64,000 bases of DNA from Rosa chinensis (GCF_002994745.2 NC_037090.1:2604001-2668000); one strand, 5' to 3'. Shown: positions 12,515 to 23,602, counted from the first letter of the stretch. Translations and numbers: made by a program. The notes: a model not told the origin generated them from the sequence alone.

Positions 12515-12799
12515 CTCTACTAGATCTGCTTTATTCCCAACTAGTGCCATGACCATATTTGGATTGCCTTGTCATAAGAGAATGATCCAAGTAGATAGAA
12601 TTAGCTATATTGAAAGACGCAAACTCGCATAGAAAGTTAGTATACAGAGTACAGCACCTAAACAAAGCTGAAATTAAAGTTATAGCCTAAAATTGTTTAA
12701 AGCAGCCAAGGACTGAGTGAGTTTAGACAGCAAGAAAGTGCGAGCAATACCTTGTGATTTCAGTTCTAGCACCCATTTTTTTGCTCGCTCAAATGAGGC
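12515..12799 (-). pseudogene. captured Rab5/RABF-type GTPase exons
   Basis: Exon 12751-12799 reads ASFERAKKWVLELKSQ, with acceptor TTGTAG and donor GTATTG. The next exon starts at 12567 after ACAAG and reads GNPNMVMALVGNKADL, including the guanine-specificity NKxD motif. The two join in phase. This is the central-to-C-terminal GTPase segment of the plant Rab5 (RABF/ARA7-type) endosomal family. After NKADL the sequence diverges (VESTLGQY), so the fragment ends near 12515. P-loop and switch exons were not found. Confidence 0.8.
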
Positions 12800-14258
12800 C
12801 TACAAGAGAAAAAAATAAAGTTGAATTTCTGTTTAAGGCATAATCAAGTAGCAGAACTTAGAGCTTTCCTGGCACTATCCCTATATTCAACATATGAAAC
12901 GGAAAAGAAAATTTCAAATGATACTTAGTTACACAGAAACAATTGTCAGCTCGAGAAGACTAAAATATTTTCATTGTTTTAACTTTTATTTTTCAGAACT
13001 AGACCTCTTCACAAAACGCAGCAAGGCTGACGTGCATTCCTTCACCTGCCACAGAATAGAATTGCCAGAGCTCAGTACTTTCAGCCCTGAAGCCATTGTA
13101 TGGTATTATAATGTGAGGTTAGTGTTTTTGATAATCTCAACCTAGTTGGTTTAGAGTTTGAATATTAGACAACTACATGAAGGTGTCTCACAGTCAAGAA
13201 CCTAGTAGTCAAAAGTGTGGGTGTTCAGATGCAATGCAAACATTGTCAAAAGGAAACAAGTTTTTAAGTATAAATTGATTGAAACAAGTTTCAAAGTACT
13301 ACACAATTTTGATTCTCCCGAAAGGTGTTATAGCCAAAGCAGCCAATGAAGATCAGACATCTAGAATTTGATCATATGCTTGGTATGTTACAAGTAAAAA
13401 CTCCAACTTGAACAATGCCTCCAGGACTTCCAGCCACTCCTTTTAAATGAACTGTTTGAATGGAATCAGTAATTAGAGCCTGAGGAGCCAGAGACCAACT
13501 TTCCTCTAATATATCCTGAGGAAAAGCATGAAAATCAGTTGCTCAACTTTATTCAAAATATTCCAGATTAGGACAAATAACATGCCTTGCTGCTCAGTGA
13601 TGATACAATAGGCATGGAATGCGGATGTGCGCTTATGTTTGAAATACATATAATAGAATTACTGTAATAAAGTCATGAAAACTAGAAGGTGTAGCACCAC
13701 TCCACTAGTCTTTTGTCATTGCACAGAAATGTGGAATTTGGATCTAGTGTGCATGAGACTGATTAAAATCTAATCGTTAGAAATAAACACTTTCAGAATA
13801 GCCCAAGGAATTCAGGATAGTGTGTCAAATAAAATTAAGTGATGACCTGTCAGTATTTACCTCAAATTGAATAGGCTCAAGATGGTGGGAAAAAATTTCC
13901 AATTTTTGCTTAATTTGAAAGTAGTAACGAAATGTCCAAACAAATTCAGAATAGGAAAATATTATGGCCTAAGAGGATAAAGGCTACTCTGAAATAAAAG
14001 AATCGAACTGGTGCTCCTTCTTTAACAAGTAAAATTTACAATGAAACATTGTCAACTGAAATAATGGCATCCTTATATACAATCCCTCGTACTATTGTCC
14101 AACAAAACATATAATGATATTTTTACTAGAAAGCAGACATAAAATAATACCACGCTATATATCCATGCGTCATATACTACATGTTGCTACTAATGCACAG
14201 ACAAACTAAACAGATACACAAATATAATACCCTGAAATATCATGTTATGCAGCCAAAC
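12800..14258. other. CACTA interior with unidentified exon-like pieces
   Basis: On the - strand, about 13390-13515 reads DILEESWSLAPQALITDSIQ after a CCTCAG acceptor. It may be another captured exon, but I do not recognise the protein. The remainder is A/T-rich and intron-like. Confidence 0.35.
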
Positions 14259-15358
14259 CTGTTGGTTATAAGTCTCTGTCAAAGAAGAATTTTCAGAAGC
14301 CAATGACTCAGCTAGAGCAGGTGAAGCCTCGAGTGCTCGTTGCAAAGAAAACTTTTATTGTGTCAAATCTTCAATGTGCTGCATAACATGAAACGATAAA
14401 TGCAGAACATACATTATCAAAAAATTATTCCAACCAAATGAGCTCAGCAGAGCAAATTTACCATTAAGTTTAAATGTACAGAAAGCAAAAGTGTTAATTA
14501 AAGCTTTCTCTTTGCCAGTATTCCAACCTAAGATCTTCCACAAAAAGACAGAATAATTGCTCACAAACTATAATTCAAACATAGAATGGTAATGAAACTT
14601 AATTAACTAGGTGACTAAAGAAACTTAGCACATAATGATTTAGAAAGATGAAATCATCTCACTAAAAAAGGCCAAATGGATCAGGTGAATAGGTGTTGGC
14701 TTGGTAAACTTATCCTTCTCTGCTATGCTAAAGCTATTTTTTTTTCTTAACAGAACAATGGTAACCTTGAGAAGTATTCTAGGAGCACATATGATCCAAA
14801 TAGCCCCCAGTACCTTCCTGATGCATTTGAAAGACAGGTACTTCATGCTCCAACAGTATATGTTAGTATCTCCATGTTATAGACTTCATTACAATCTACA
14901 TCTTTTCATTCTAACTGTAGCCATGTTTACTACCCCTCAAAAATTATATCTCACAACTATGTCATCAATATAACTTATTACTTGGGATGAACTTTAACAA
15001 TCAACCCTATATTTCCATCAGACAGGAATTTCAATAAATCAAACTGCAAATCATTCCATTCCTTCTTCATGCTACATGTGTATTGAACAAGGGCTCACAG
15101 TGACCAACTACTTAAATGCTTGAGGACATTTTTAGGCTCTAAATTAGATACATGTATATATATTTTAAATGGAGAAGAAATGGAAACAGTGGACATTATA
15201 AATATTCACTAGCAGATAATAATAGAATACAGTACCTGTTCCAAAGCTGCAAAATCTTCATTTTTCTTAGATGAATAGAACTCCTGTTTTCTGTCCACGC
15301 TACTTTCAACTATTGGCCTCTGCTGGTCCACCCCAGCATTAGTTTTCCTTCTCCAAAT
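14259..15358 (-). pseudogene. captured BLISTER-like coiled-coil gene exons
   Basis: Exon 15236-15358 (41 codons, flanked by CAG and GTACTG) ends KKNEDFAALEQ. Exon 14259-14378 (40 codons, after ATGCAG, before GTTTGG) reads HIEDLTQ, an in-frame TAA, then KFSLQRALEASPALAESLAS and TETYNQQ. Spliced together they match the coiled-coil core of plant BLISTER, a protein linked to Polycomb-group regulation and endomembrane/stress functions. The stop replaces the usual Glu codon. Sequence just upstream (about 15370-15480) may be a further exon of the same gene. Both introns and phase are retained, so the capture was of genomic DNA, not cDNA. Confidence 0.75.
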
Positions 15359-16252
15359 CTGAAAGTTACAGGATCACCGAAGTCTGCAGTACCACCACGC
15401 ATGCTTTTCCCAACTTCTTGAGCAGACTCTCTTGCACTGGTACTAGGTTGAATCAAGTCTGATATGAATCTCATAACATAAATCCAGTCAGAATCTTACT
15501 CCAACCAAACGAATCAGAGATATTGTAAACAAACACTACAATTATTGCCACATGCTTACAGTTCAGCAATCACAGATAACAAAACCTACACATGTCAAAC
15601 CCAAATACCCATAATTTTAAACTCAAAAACCCAGTTAAAAGATTCAAACTTTATCATGAAAAACATAAACACAAACCATTATCAAATCCCAGAACACTAC
15701 ACCCTCAAAACCCAGATAAAAAACCAAACTTTCTTCAATTAGAAAGCAGAGATAAAGTTTCATGCCTAATATCAACCACAAAAACATTTACAGAATTATC
15801 AAAATCATTTTCCCAACTCAAAAAGGAACCAAACATTCTTTCAAAAACTAACAGAGTCTAATATTAAACTGTGACACAAAACTTACAATGGAATTCGCCG
15901 ATCTTTCCAACTAATCCCCCAGTTCACATCATTCAACCGCACAGGCTTAACCTTCCCACTTGGCAACCAAGACCTCACCTTCTCCAGTTCACATCAGTCA
16001 AAATATCATCCAATTTCCTAATACACTCAAGAGTTGAAAAGGTCGAGAACAAAAAAGAAGGAATGAAATTTTAAGTTCTAAGAGAGCAAAATTCATACAA
16101 AAAAAATTAAATGAATCAAGAAAGTAAAGTGAGAAAGCAAGAAAACCTAAATACCAATTCGAAGAGAAGAGAAGACCCACCCTTTCTTAGCAGAGGGTTG
16201 AGGAGTGGGTCGTCGTTCTTGAAATCGAGAAGGTTATTGAAGTCCATCATAC

Positions 16253-16570
16253 CATGAAGAGAGGCGCAATGTAATAATCGCCTTGCAGGTACTTCCAGTA
16301 CCTGGTGACCTTTTATCGATAATCAAAGACGATATCGGAGTCTCGATTGAGGGATTTTCCGACATAAAGATTATCGACGACACTTCCCCGGGATCCTACG
16401 GCGATGTTGTTGTTATCGGCCTCTTTGCCCAGGCTGTATAAGTAGCTCACAGAGTCCTCACTCCTCAACACTTTGCCTTCCCTTCGCCCCACGAGTCCAG
16501 GCCAGGTCGCACCTCCTCCAGCCACGCCTCGAAGCATTGCCTTTGCGAGAGAGATTTCATCAATTTCAAT
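16253..16570 (-). pseudogene. captured exon of a Rubisco-activase-like AAA+ ATPase
   Basis: The exon follows CTGCAG and ends at a GTATGA donor. It encodes 106 codons in one frame with a single TAA at 16313-16315, where the family has Gln. Key pieces are SYLYSLGKEADNNNIAVGSR, SDIVFDYR, then KVTRYWKYLQGDYYIAPLFM. This is the N-terminal region just ahead of the Walker A exon of the chloroplast activase-like ATPases (Arabidopsis At1g73110 type) rather than of classical RCA. A Pro/Ser-rich open stretch at 16600-16888 on the same strand could be a transit-peptide exon. No ATPase exon follows, so no enzyme can be made. Confidence 0.75.
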
Positions 16571-17641
16571 CTGCAGTAAGAAAAATCTCATGAGAAAAAT
16601 GTAAGAAACCAGACAAACCCCAAAATCAGAAGAACCCTAAATGCCCAAATTAAAAAAACCATTGTTTTTGGGAGAGCAGCCTTCTGGGGATTGGATCTGA
16701 ACGGAGAGTTGAGCCGGAAGAGGAAGAGGCGGAGTTTGGGGCATGTTGGTTTTTGATTGAGAGTGATTGTGGTGGCTGTTGGGGAGGTTGCGGGGTTTGG
16801 GGAAGGAAATGAGAGAGATGGAGAGGAAGACGGGGTTTTGCTGAAGGAGAGAGAGTTTTAGACAGAGTTTGTGGGAATGAAAAAACACGAAGGGTTTATG
16901 TTATGCCAAAAGAGACCTAAAACCAAAAAAGTCAAACTCACCTTATTCAGACAACACTTATACGTTGTCTGAATATCACCCCATTGATTAGTCAACTATA
17001 AGGTTTGGGCGCTTAAGAGGGAAAAGACTCAACTTGTTGGAGGGAAATCTAAAATTTCTGCTAGGGTTTTTTCCCATCTTTTCAAACAACATATAAGTGT
17101 TGTCTGAATGCTCACCATTTATCCAAATTTGAGATAGGAAATCACCACCTTCTACAACTACACAAATGTGTTGTCTGAATGCTCACCATTTTTCCAAATT
17201 AAACCAGTATGGTTTTTGGCATATTCAGACGACAGAAAAGAAAATTATGTCGTCTGAAAAACTCAGACGACATAAAACAAAACTTATGTCGTCTGATGCG
17301 TGTCGTCTGAAGGCCTTTTTGGCATAGTGAGAGAGCTTTGTCTTCCTAAGCAAGCTAGAGAGAGAGAGAGAGCTTCACGGTTTGCTAGAGAGAGAGTTTC
17401 ATCGTGGTAGAGAGAGAGAGAGACTGAGTAACTGAATCTGAAATAGAAATTTAAATATTAGATAGGTGAGGGTAAAATAGGTATAGCATAAAAAGGAGCT
17501 GATAGTTTTGGGCCCTAAAATGGCCTTATGTGTACAAAATAATTTAGGTGGCCTTATGAATCATATATGTCTCAAAGTGACACTTCTTTGTAATTTTATA
17601 TTGATGTATTATGTTGAGGAGCTTTAGTGGGTTTTCAGAAA

Positions 17642-17905
17642 ATGATACGAATCTTAAAGATTAAGCCCCTGATATCTACGCTCGAGTCTTCTTCAAGCCA
17701 CCAGTTCCTTCAGAGGTGCTCTGTGAGTGGGACTGCAAAGGGTAAGTCGAAGACGAAAACCGCAGCGCATCTGAAGTGCTCAAAGATAACTACGAAAAAA
17801 GGTTCTGGAGATGGTGCTCCTAAAGGTGCAGAGGAAACCCACGTAGTGCTATGTACGCCTCCGAACTCTCCAGAAATAACCCAAGCACGCGATCCGTTTT
17901 CGTGA
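17642..17905 (+). pseudogene. orphan first coding exon fused to an LRR remnant (copy A)
   Basis: After an acceptor-like GGTTTTCAG the + strand reads MIRILKIKPLISTLESSS and KKGSGDGAPKG, basic and Ser-rich, like a mitochondrial or plastid targeting start. It stops at 17905. This is unrelated to TNL sequence, yet LRR-like sequence begins immediately after it. A near-identical copy lies at 35430-35690. I do not recognise the parent gene. It looks like the first exon of another gene brought next to a truncated TNL. Confidence 0.5.
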
Positions 17906-19183
17906 CTTGACAACCCACGACGTGACCCGACCGGAACTCTTCCAGAGATGCCAAGCAAGATAAAATACTTGGGTTTAAATGAAACTGCAACTCGCAACTA
18001 AAGAGTTGCCTTCATCAATTTGGTCTCTCAAAAAACTTGCTAAACTGAATCTTTCTAGCCGTACAGGCATTAAGAATCTTCCAAGAAGCCCTAGGAAGCT
18101 GAAATGCCTGGCATTTCGTGAGTGTGTATCTGCGGGATCATTTCAGTCGTACTGCAAGATAGCAAACAGCTTGTGAGGCTCCCAGCCAGCATCTATGAGT
18201 TAAAATCTCTGAAGAACTTGATCTCTCTGGTCGCTTTAGAATCAAGAAGTTCCCAGAAGTCTAGGAGGTAATGGAATGTCTCGAGTTTCTTCGTGTACAT
18301 AATTAAGAAATTGTAGAGGTACCCTCGTCAATTGAAAATTTTGTTGGGCGTAAAACACTAGATTCATGTGGAAGCCTTGAGTTTGTCCCGAACAGCATCT
18401 ACAATTTAAACGTTCTTGAGCATTTCTTAATGACTTAAAGGCTGCGTGAAACTGAAAAGATTGCCTCCCATGTCAGTGATTTTGTGCCCTTGATATCTCT
18501 AGACCTCAGTGATTGCTAATTTTTAGAAGAAATATATCCCTGATGGTCTCATTGGCTCAACTTCATTGCAAAGACTAAATCTAAGTGGAACCATGATTCA
18601 GACCATCAATTCAACAATCAAACAAGCGTCTGGGCTCAAGTATCTGAACACAAGTAACTGCTAACGCCTTCAATCTTTGCCGGAGCTCCCATGTCTTCCA
18701 ACTTCGGTGGCAAATGGCTGCCCGACACTGAATTGTGATGCACGGCTCAGAATTGTGAGAATGGCAACAGTATGTCTGTTGCTCTCTCTCTCTCACACAC
18801 ACACACACTGTCTCACTGATATTAAATTGGAGTAGATTCCTCTGCTTTCTAATGACTCAAAAGCCTTGCCGAGTTGGATAACCATGATGTCTATAACTCT
18901 ATATATTGTACAGGATCATCATTATATGGTACCGTTACTCTAATATGTCCGGGAACTGAGATCCCAAAGTAGTTCAGCTGTGAAAAAGAGGGATCTTCAA
19001 TAAAAACCAAGCTTCCTCTGCACTTGTCTGATGATAAAAACTTCTTGGGATTTGCTCTGTCGGCTGTTTTGCCATTCTATACAGCATATTCTGTCACACT
19101 TCAATGTGAATGCAATCTCACAACCATAATGGATGATGCCAAGTTTAGAATTATGCGAATGGCAACTGCTTGTAATCTTGTAC

Positions 19184-19184
<1 letters not shown>

Positions 19185-19242
<58 letters not shown>
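19185..19242. repeat. (CT)n microsatellite beside a splice donor
   Basis: Pure CT run directly after the putative donor CTTGTACG of the last TNL intron. The same arrangement occurs in all four TNL copies. Confidence 0.9.
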
Positions 19243-19246
<4 letters not shown>

Positions 19247-19792
19247 AGAATAACCATGAAGTTTATATATGGCATGTACCTGCAGAAACGTTTGTCATCT
19301 GGTAAAGCAGAGTTCATGTGTCCGGGAAATGAAATTCCTAAATGGTTTAGCTGTCGAACGGAGGGATCTTCAGTGAACATTAAGCTTCCTTTGCACTGGT
19401 CTGATGATTCAAACTTCTTGGGTATTGCTCTGTGCTCTGTTTGCGCAATCAGTGTCCCATTTCTTTTTCATAGGTATGAATGTGAGATGATTCTCAAAAC
19501 CAACAATGGTGAAACCCATAGTGTCAATTTGGCAAGTACAGAGGGCAACAAGACTGATGACCCGACTGTTGACACTGATCACGTGTTGGTGTGGTATGAT
19601 ACAGTCCATGCAATTTCAGATGAAGCAAAATGGTCTGCGGAAGCCTCGTTTGACTTCTATACAGTACTCTGTCATAAGCGGTGGAATAAAGTGAAAAGGT
19701 GTGGGGTCTGCTTTCTGTATGCCCAAGGCCAAGATGATGATGCTCTGAAATTTGAAGTCATTCATCCACAACAAGTTGCTACAACTAGGAGA

Positions 19793-20920
19793 AGTCATTT
19801 CAGAAGCCTCCCAAATAAGAGTCACCAGTCTCACCCAGTGAATGAAAATGTTTGGAAGACTATTGGGAGTTTGAAGGTCCGTGCAATTATCAAATCTTTC
19901 TTTCGTAGAGTACTTTGTAATGCACTGCCTACCACTGTCAACTTGTTCAGAGGCAATCTGGTAAGAAATCCCATGTGCCCCATCTACCATAAAGACGAAG
20001 AATCAATATACCAGGTGCTGTTATTATGCCCTTGGGTGGAGACAGTCTGGTTTGGCTCCCCTTTAGGTTATAAAATTAACGAATGCCAAATCACTACTAT
20101 TCATAAGTGGTTCTTGGATTTACAAGGTACATTTACTACTGACATTGAGAAGAATTTGGTTCTTACCACGGGGTCCTCTGTTGGTCAATTTGGAAAAGTA
20201 GAATCAGCTTTGTTTGTCAGGGGAAATCACTCTCTCCGGTTGATTCAATCACCAGTGCAGTCAGTTTGATGAATGAGTTTTTGGCAGACTAATCTCTTGG
20301 TGCCCAACCACTAAATTCTTCTTCACCATCTCGACCCAAATTCTGGTTTCCTCCACCATAGCCACTAATCAAGGTTAATTGCGAGGCGGCCTTGGAGAAG
20401 GAGACACGCAAAGCGGGGCTTGGTGTTATTGGACGCAATCACAGTGGCTCTTGCATTGGAGGATTGACTAAAACTGCAACTTGTTGCTCTGTGTTTGTAG
20501 AGGAAGGTGGTTGTGGAGGGAGTTTATCTGGCTAGATATTTGAGTCTGAGAGAAGTTGTGATCCATTCTACGATTGTCAACAAAATAAGAAGGTTAGCAG
20601 CTAACTTTGAAGAAATCCATTGGGAGTGGTCTCCCCGATAAGAGGACTTGGCAGCTCATACTGCTGCATCGCTTGCCACTAGAGAGGTGGGTCTTAATAG
20701 ATGGTTTTCATCGCGACCACCTTCGCTGACCCTGGTACTGAGGAATGATGGGTTGGGCAACGTCCACAAGTGGTGTAGCAATAGGACGGCAGCAATCTAC
20801 TTTTTCCTCTTTTGGTGTGTTCTTTCCTTGTCCTGATCTTCTCTTGATTAGGTTGGATCTGCTTTCCCTTGTTCCTTTTGATATTTGGGCTTGGTCCTAT
20901 ATTCCACAAAAATAAAAATT
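19793..20920 (+). mobile_element. 5'-truncated LINE fragment (copy A)
   Basis: Bordered by CTAGGAGA at 19785-19792 and 20921-20928, with an A-rich 3' end (AAAAATAAAAATT). The first part encodes a reverse-transcriptase zinc-binding (zf-RVT) domain: VLCNALPTTVNLFRGNLV...CPIYHKDEE...LLLCPWVETVWFG. The rest is a decayed RNase H region. The same insertion, same site, is at 37677-38837, so it predates the duplication. Its start stays in frame with the C-JID exon, giving an accidental chimeric reading frame that ends at 20269. Confidence 0.8.
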
Positions 20921-21637
20921 CTAGGAGACGCCGTGGCAGCTTTGAGGATGAAGCTAGTGGAAGTCGATCAACTGTCTGGTCACTGTTATCACTTATACTA
21001 GAAGTGAAACTTACGGTAAATATTGATAGTGGAAGTGAACTTTGTACTTAACCATGTTGCAATGAAGCTTGACCCGAATTAAGGTCTTCAGAACTGTCAC
21101 CTTTCGCGACTGCATGTTCCACATTCTGTTTGTGTTGATTTCCATATCACAGAAAGCGAAACCAGTAGCCGTCTGTGTGTGTGTACGTTTTTGTCAAGTA
21201 ATTAAAACATCTTGATCTATTCTTGCTCAAATTTTTGTAAATCTCTTGGTTAATTAGTTCTGGTTTTTTGAAAAACCTGATATTTTGGCTAATATATCAT
21301 GCCTTTTATTGGTGTAATTTTCATAATATACTACAAAATGCTAAGGCCGGCTAAGCATAATTCATAATTGGTTTCATTGAACATTGACTGGGCATGGCAG
21401 AATATTTTGTTAGAAAATATTTCATTTCGCTCAAGTACTCTGAAAAATTCTTTTACAAATCTATTTGATGAAGCACAACAAAGTAAAAAAATCAGCTTTA
21501 AAAATATTAATACATAATGTTTTATCCCTAGCTACTACGTACTTGATCAAAATGATAATGTTTGACAGCAACAGAACAGGGAATCAAGTGTTGCACTCGG
21601 GTTAATATGGCATCCGGTTGATTTCAGAACATAATTA

Positions 21638-22563
21638 TTACAGAATCTCATGAGCAGTGCCATAGTACCTGTTTACAAATGCATTCTTAAACTCAGATAT
21701 GTCAGGAGTATCCGGTGTTTGTACCGGATAGAACTTGTAAATCCTCATCTTCATTATATTCTCCACACTTCTTCTCCGGCCGCCTTCCCTAACTCCAAGA
21801 TCAATATTTTCTCCCTTTGCTTCTTCTTCCACCTTGACATTCTTTTCGCCATCTTCTTCTATCACCTGGTTCTCATCGTCACCACTGAAGTACAACTCCT
21901 CCAGCTCATCATCATTAGCACTAAAGTATCCTCCTCCTCATGAACATGAACTTCATGACACATTACTCCCCGCCGGATCTAAATAAGGCACGGCGTATTC
22001 AAACTTCACTAGATCACCGTTTCCCTTGACATTTTTGTGTTTGAGAGCAACCCTTCTTTGCGTGCAGCTCAAGACAAAGATTTCAGGACCTTCGTTGTCT
22101 ACTTTCTTGTCCAAACGAACACACGGAGCCCAGTCCATCTTCAGTCTCTTCATCAAAATTCTCTTTTCCACTTCTCCCTTACTCGATCTCTACAAGTCCA
22201 AGCTCATTCGAAGGTGGAGAAGCCGAAACTACTGCCACCACCACAGGGATCAAAGCAACCACTTCTTTTCTAACCATGGCCTCCTCCGCGCGTGGAGCCG
22301 AATAGATAGACTCTTTTGCTCTTCTTGTACAGCTTTCCCCCTTCTTCGAGTGCTCCTTCAAGATTCGAGAAATCCCACTTGAAAGAATGGTAGAGTGGCG
22401 AGTCCAAAAGGGACCTCGATGTCCCAGCAAGAAAGGCAGCCTTCCATAGACCCTCTAGGCTCCGGGGCTTCTCCAAGTACTCAGCAGGTCGGGGCTTGTG
22501 CCGCTTTCGTGGTGGCTGAACGGCGGTTTCAACCTCTAGTTCCCTCAACGCCTTTCTCTGCAT
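21638..22563 (-). pseudogene. HIT4-like gene, copy A, frameshifted
   Basis: Reads from MQRKALRELEVE through SLEGLWKAAF, FKWDFSNLEGALEEGGKLYK, ALIPVVVAVVSASPPSNELG, LMKRLKMDWAPCVRLDKK and EIFVLSCTQRRVALKHKNV to MRIYKFYPVQTPDTPDISEF and FVNRYYGTAHEIL. These are the signatures of plant HEAT INTOLERANT 4 (HIT4)-like proteins. Arabidopsis HIT4 is a chromocentre protein needed for heat-induced chromatin decondensation. Compared with copies B and C there is a 4-base insertion near 22298, another near 22186 (creating a stop) and a short deletion near 21968, so the copy is dead. An acidic Glu/Asp stretch precedes the C-terminus. Convergent with TNL remnant A. Confidence 0.8.
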
Positions 22564-22583
22564 CGCTCTCAGTAGTTAATTAA

Positions 22584-23125
22584 AGACAATTGCTTGTGAT
22601 AGTCAAAGTCAAGAAAGTGTAAGCGAGATCCCAATTAACACAAAATCAAATCGATATTGGGTTCGGCTCCCCTTAGTAAAGAAATTAGTCGTTGTAATTC
22701 CATGTGCAGGTAGGAGACCTAAAACAATAAGGAAAGCATTGGTCCATTGCCTGTGTATGGACTAGGGAAGGCTTAAAATCCAACGCACTATTCGTTTCAT
22801 AGATTTCTGTGTAAGGAAAGAATTGGTCCATTCCCTGTGTAAGGAAAGCATTGGTTAATTTGTTTCATAGACTTCTACCAAAAAAATAAAAGAAGATTAT
22901 AATGAAATCCTTAAGATAATAGTGTTAAAATCAAAACAGTTGCTCAATTTTTGAAATTTAGACCATTCATCGTACACTTACTGCACGGATTATAATCCTG
23001 CAAGTCTCACATGCTTATCAATATTTGGTACTTATTAGTCTTTGTCATTGAATGCACCAATCCTGTGTGCTAATCAAGCCGGCCAACCGCATATTGGCCT
23101 AATTGAAGATAACCTACCATACAAA
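22584..23125. other. intergenic, repeated 'attggtccattccctgtgtaagg' words
   Basis: This stretch holds two to three imperfect copies of a word containing ATTGGTCCATTCCCTGTGTA (22735-22860). The same block is found upstream of the other units, at about 32755-32880 and 41895-42010/45150-45200. No gene was recognised. Confidence 0.6.
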
Positions 23126-23602
23126 CAGGGGCGGAGCCATGTTGGGGTCTATTGGGTCTTGTGCCCCATTGGGATTTTGAATAAGTAGTATAGAGTTTCC
23201 CCGGATAACTAAATGCCAAGTTGGTGCAGTGGTGGCTCCATGATTCTACTAATATAGCTGCAGGTCCCAGGTTTGAGGCCTTTTGCAGCATATTGGACTT
23301 AGTTTTGTTTTCAAATTCTTGCTTTTTTAACATTAACACTATTATTTCTTATAATTTTAAAAATCACTATTATTTCTTATAATTTTAAAAATCAAAGGTA
23401 AAATATATAACCATCATAAAAAAAAAAAAACTATAAATTTGATTAAAAATATATATAACTTTTTTTAAAATATTGATATTTTCGTAAGTTTATCCTAATT
23501 TATTGATTTTTATTAAAGTTTGATTACTTTACATATGCAATTTTTTTTTTCTCTAAGATTTCCGGGTGCCCCACTTGAGTTTAATTTCTGGCTCCATCAC
23601 TG
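23126..23602. mobile_element. non-autonomous hAT (Tip100-like) element
   Basis: Ends are CAGGGGCGGAGCCATG...CTGGCTCCATCACTG, with a perfect 8-base duplication CATACAAA at 23118-23125 and 23603-23610. The empty site is seen at about 45460. No coding sequence. A stretch near 23222-23282 has tRNA-promoter-like A and B box words. Confidence 0.85.

Larger units (their letters stand above)
10893..17329. mobile_element. CACTA (En/Spm) element carrying several captured host gene fragments
   Basis: Termini are CACTATGCC...GGCATAGTG, with a perfect terminal inverted repeat of 29 bases (10893-10921 against 17301-17329). A 3-base duplication AGA lies at 10890-10892 and 17330-17332. Subterminal repeats of TTCTGTCGTCTGA in both orientations fill 10911-11260 and recur at 17222-17315, as expected for transposase binding sites. 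No TNP2-like transposase is visible, so it is non-autonomous. The interior instead holds - strand exon fragments of alpha-amylase, Rab5/RABF GTPase, BLISTER and Rubisco-activase-like genes, separated by A/T-rich intron-like DNA. It sits in the right GAGA-rich arm of the MULE. Confidence 0.9.
679..17599. mobile_element. Mutator-like element (MULE) with nested LTR and CACTA insertions
   Basis: The element is flanked by a near-identical 10-base duplication, ATTGATATAT at 669-678 and ATTGATGTAT at 17600-17609. Its ends are degenerate inverted repeats: both begin close to AAAATTA(T/C)A, followed by two AAGGCCAC blocks at similar spacing. A homologous empty site reads GGCATTGATATATTGTGCTG near 35383. 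It carries a MuDR-type transposase on the - strand (7557-9989) and a convergent second gene on the + strand (1822-4283). Both are decayed. Removing the nested solo LTR (4804-7385) and CACTA (10893-17329) leaves about 7.9 kb. Interior stretches 985-1300 and 9990-10890 show only TCTC/GAGA-rich and AGTAGCTTT-like subterminal sequence. Confidence 0.75.
17906..21060 (+). pseudogene. TNL remnant A: LRR plus duplicated C-JID, interrupted by a LINE
   Basis: No TIR or NBS sequence is present. Decayed LRRs (for example ELPSSIWSLKKLAKLNLS near 18000) have several stops. A first, damaged C-JID piece (about 18910-19110: LICPGTEIPK, stop, FSCEKEGSS) is followed by a second, well preserved C-JID exon. That exon starts after a (CT)n-bearing intron at about 19287 and reads FMCPGNEIPKWFSCRTEGSS...RCGVCFLYAQGQDDDALKFEV. 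C-JID is the C-terminal jelly-roll/Ig-like domain of TNLs that helps recognise effectors. The 3' tail resumes after the LINE (19793-20920) at 20929. Homologous throughout to remnant C at 35.7-38.9 kb. Confidence 0.8.
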
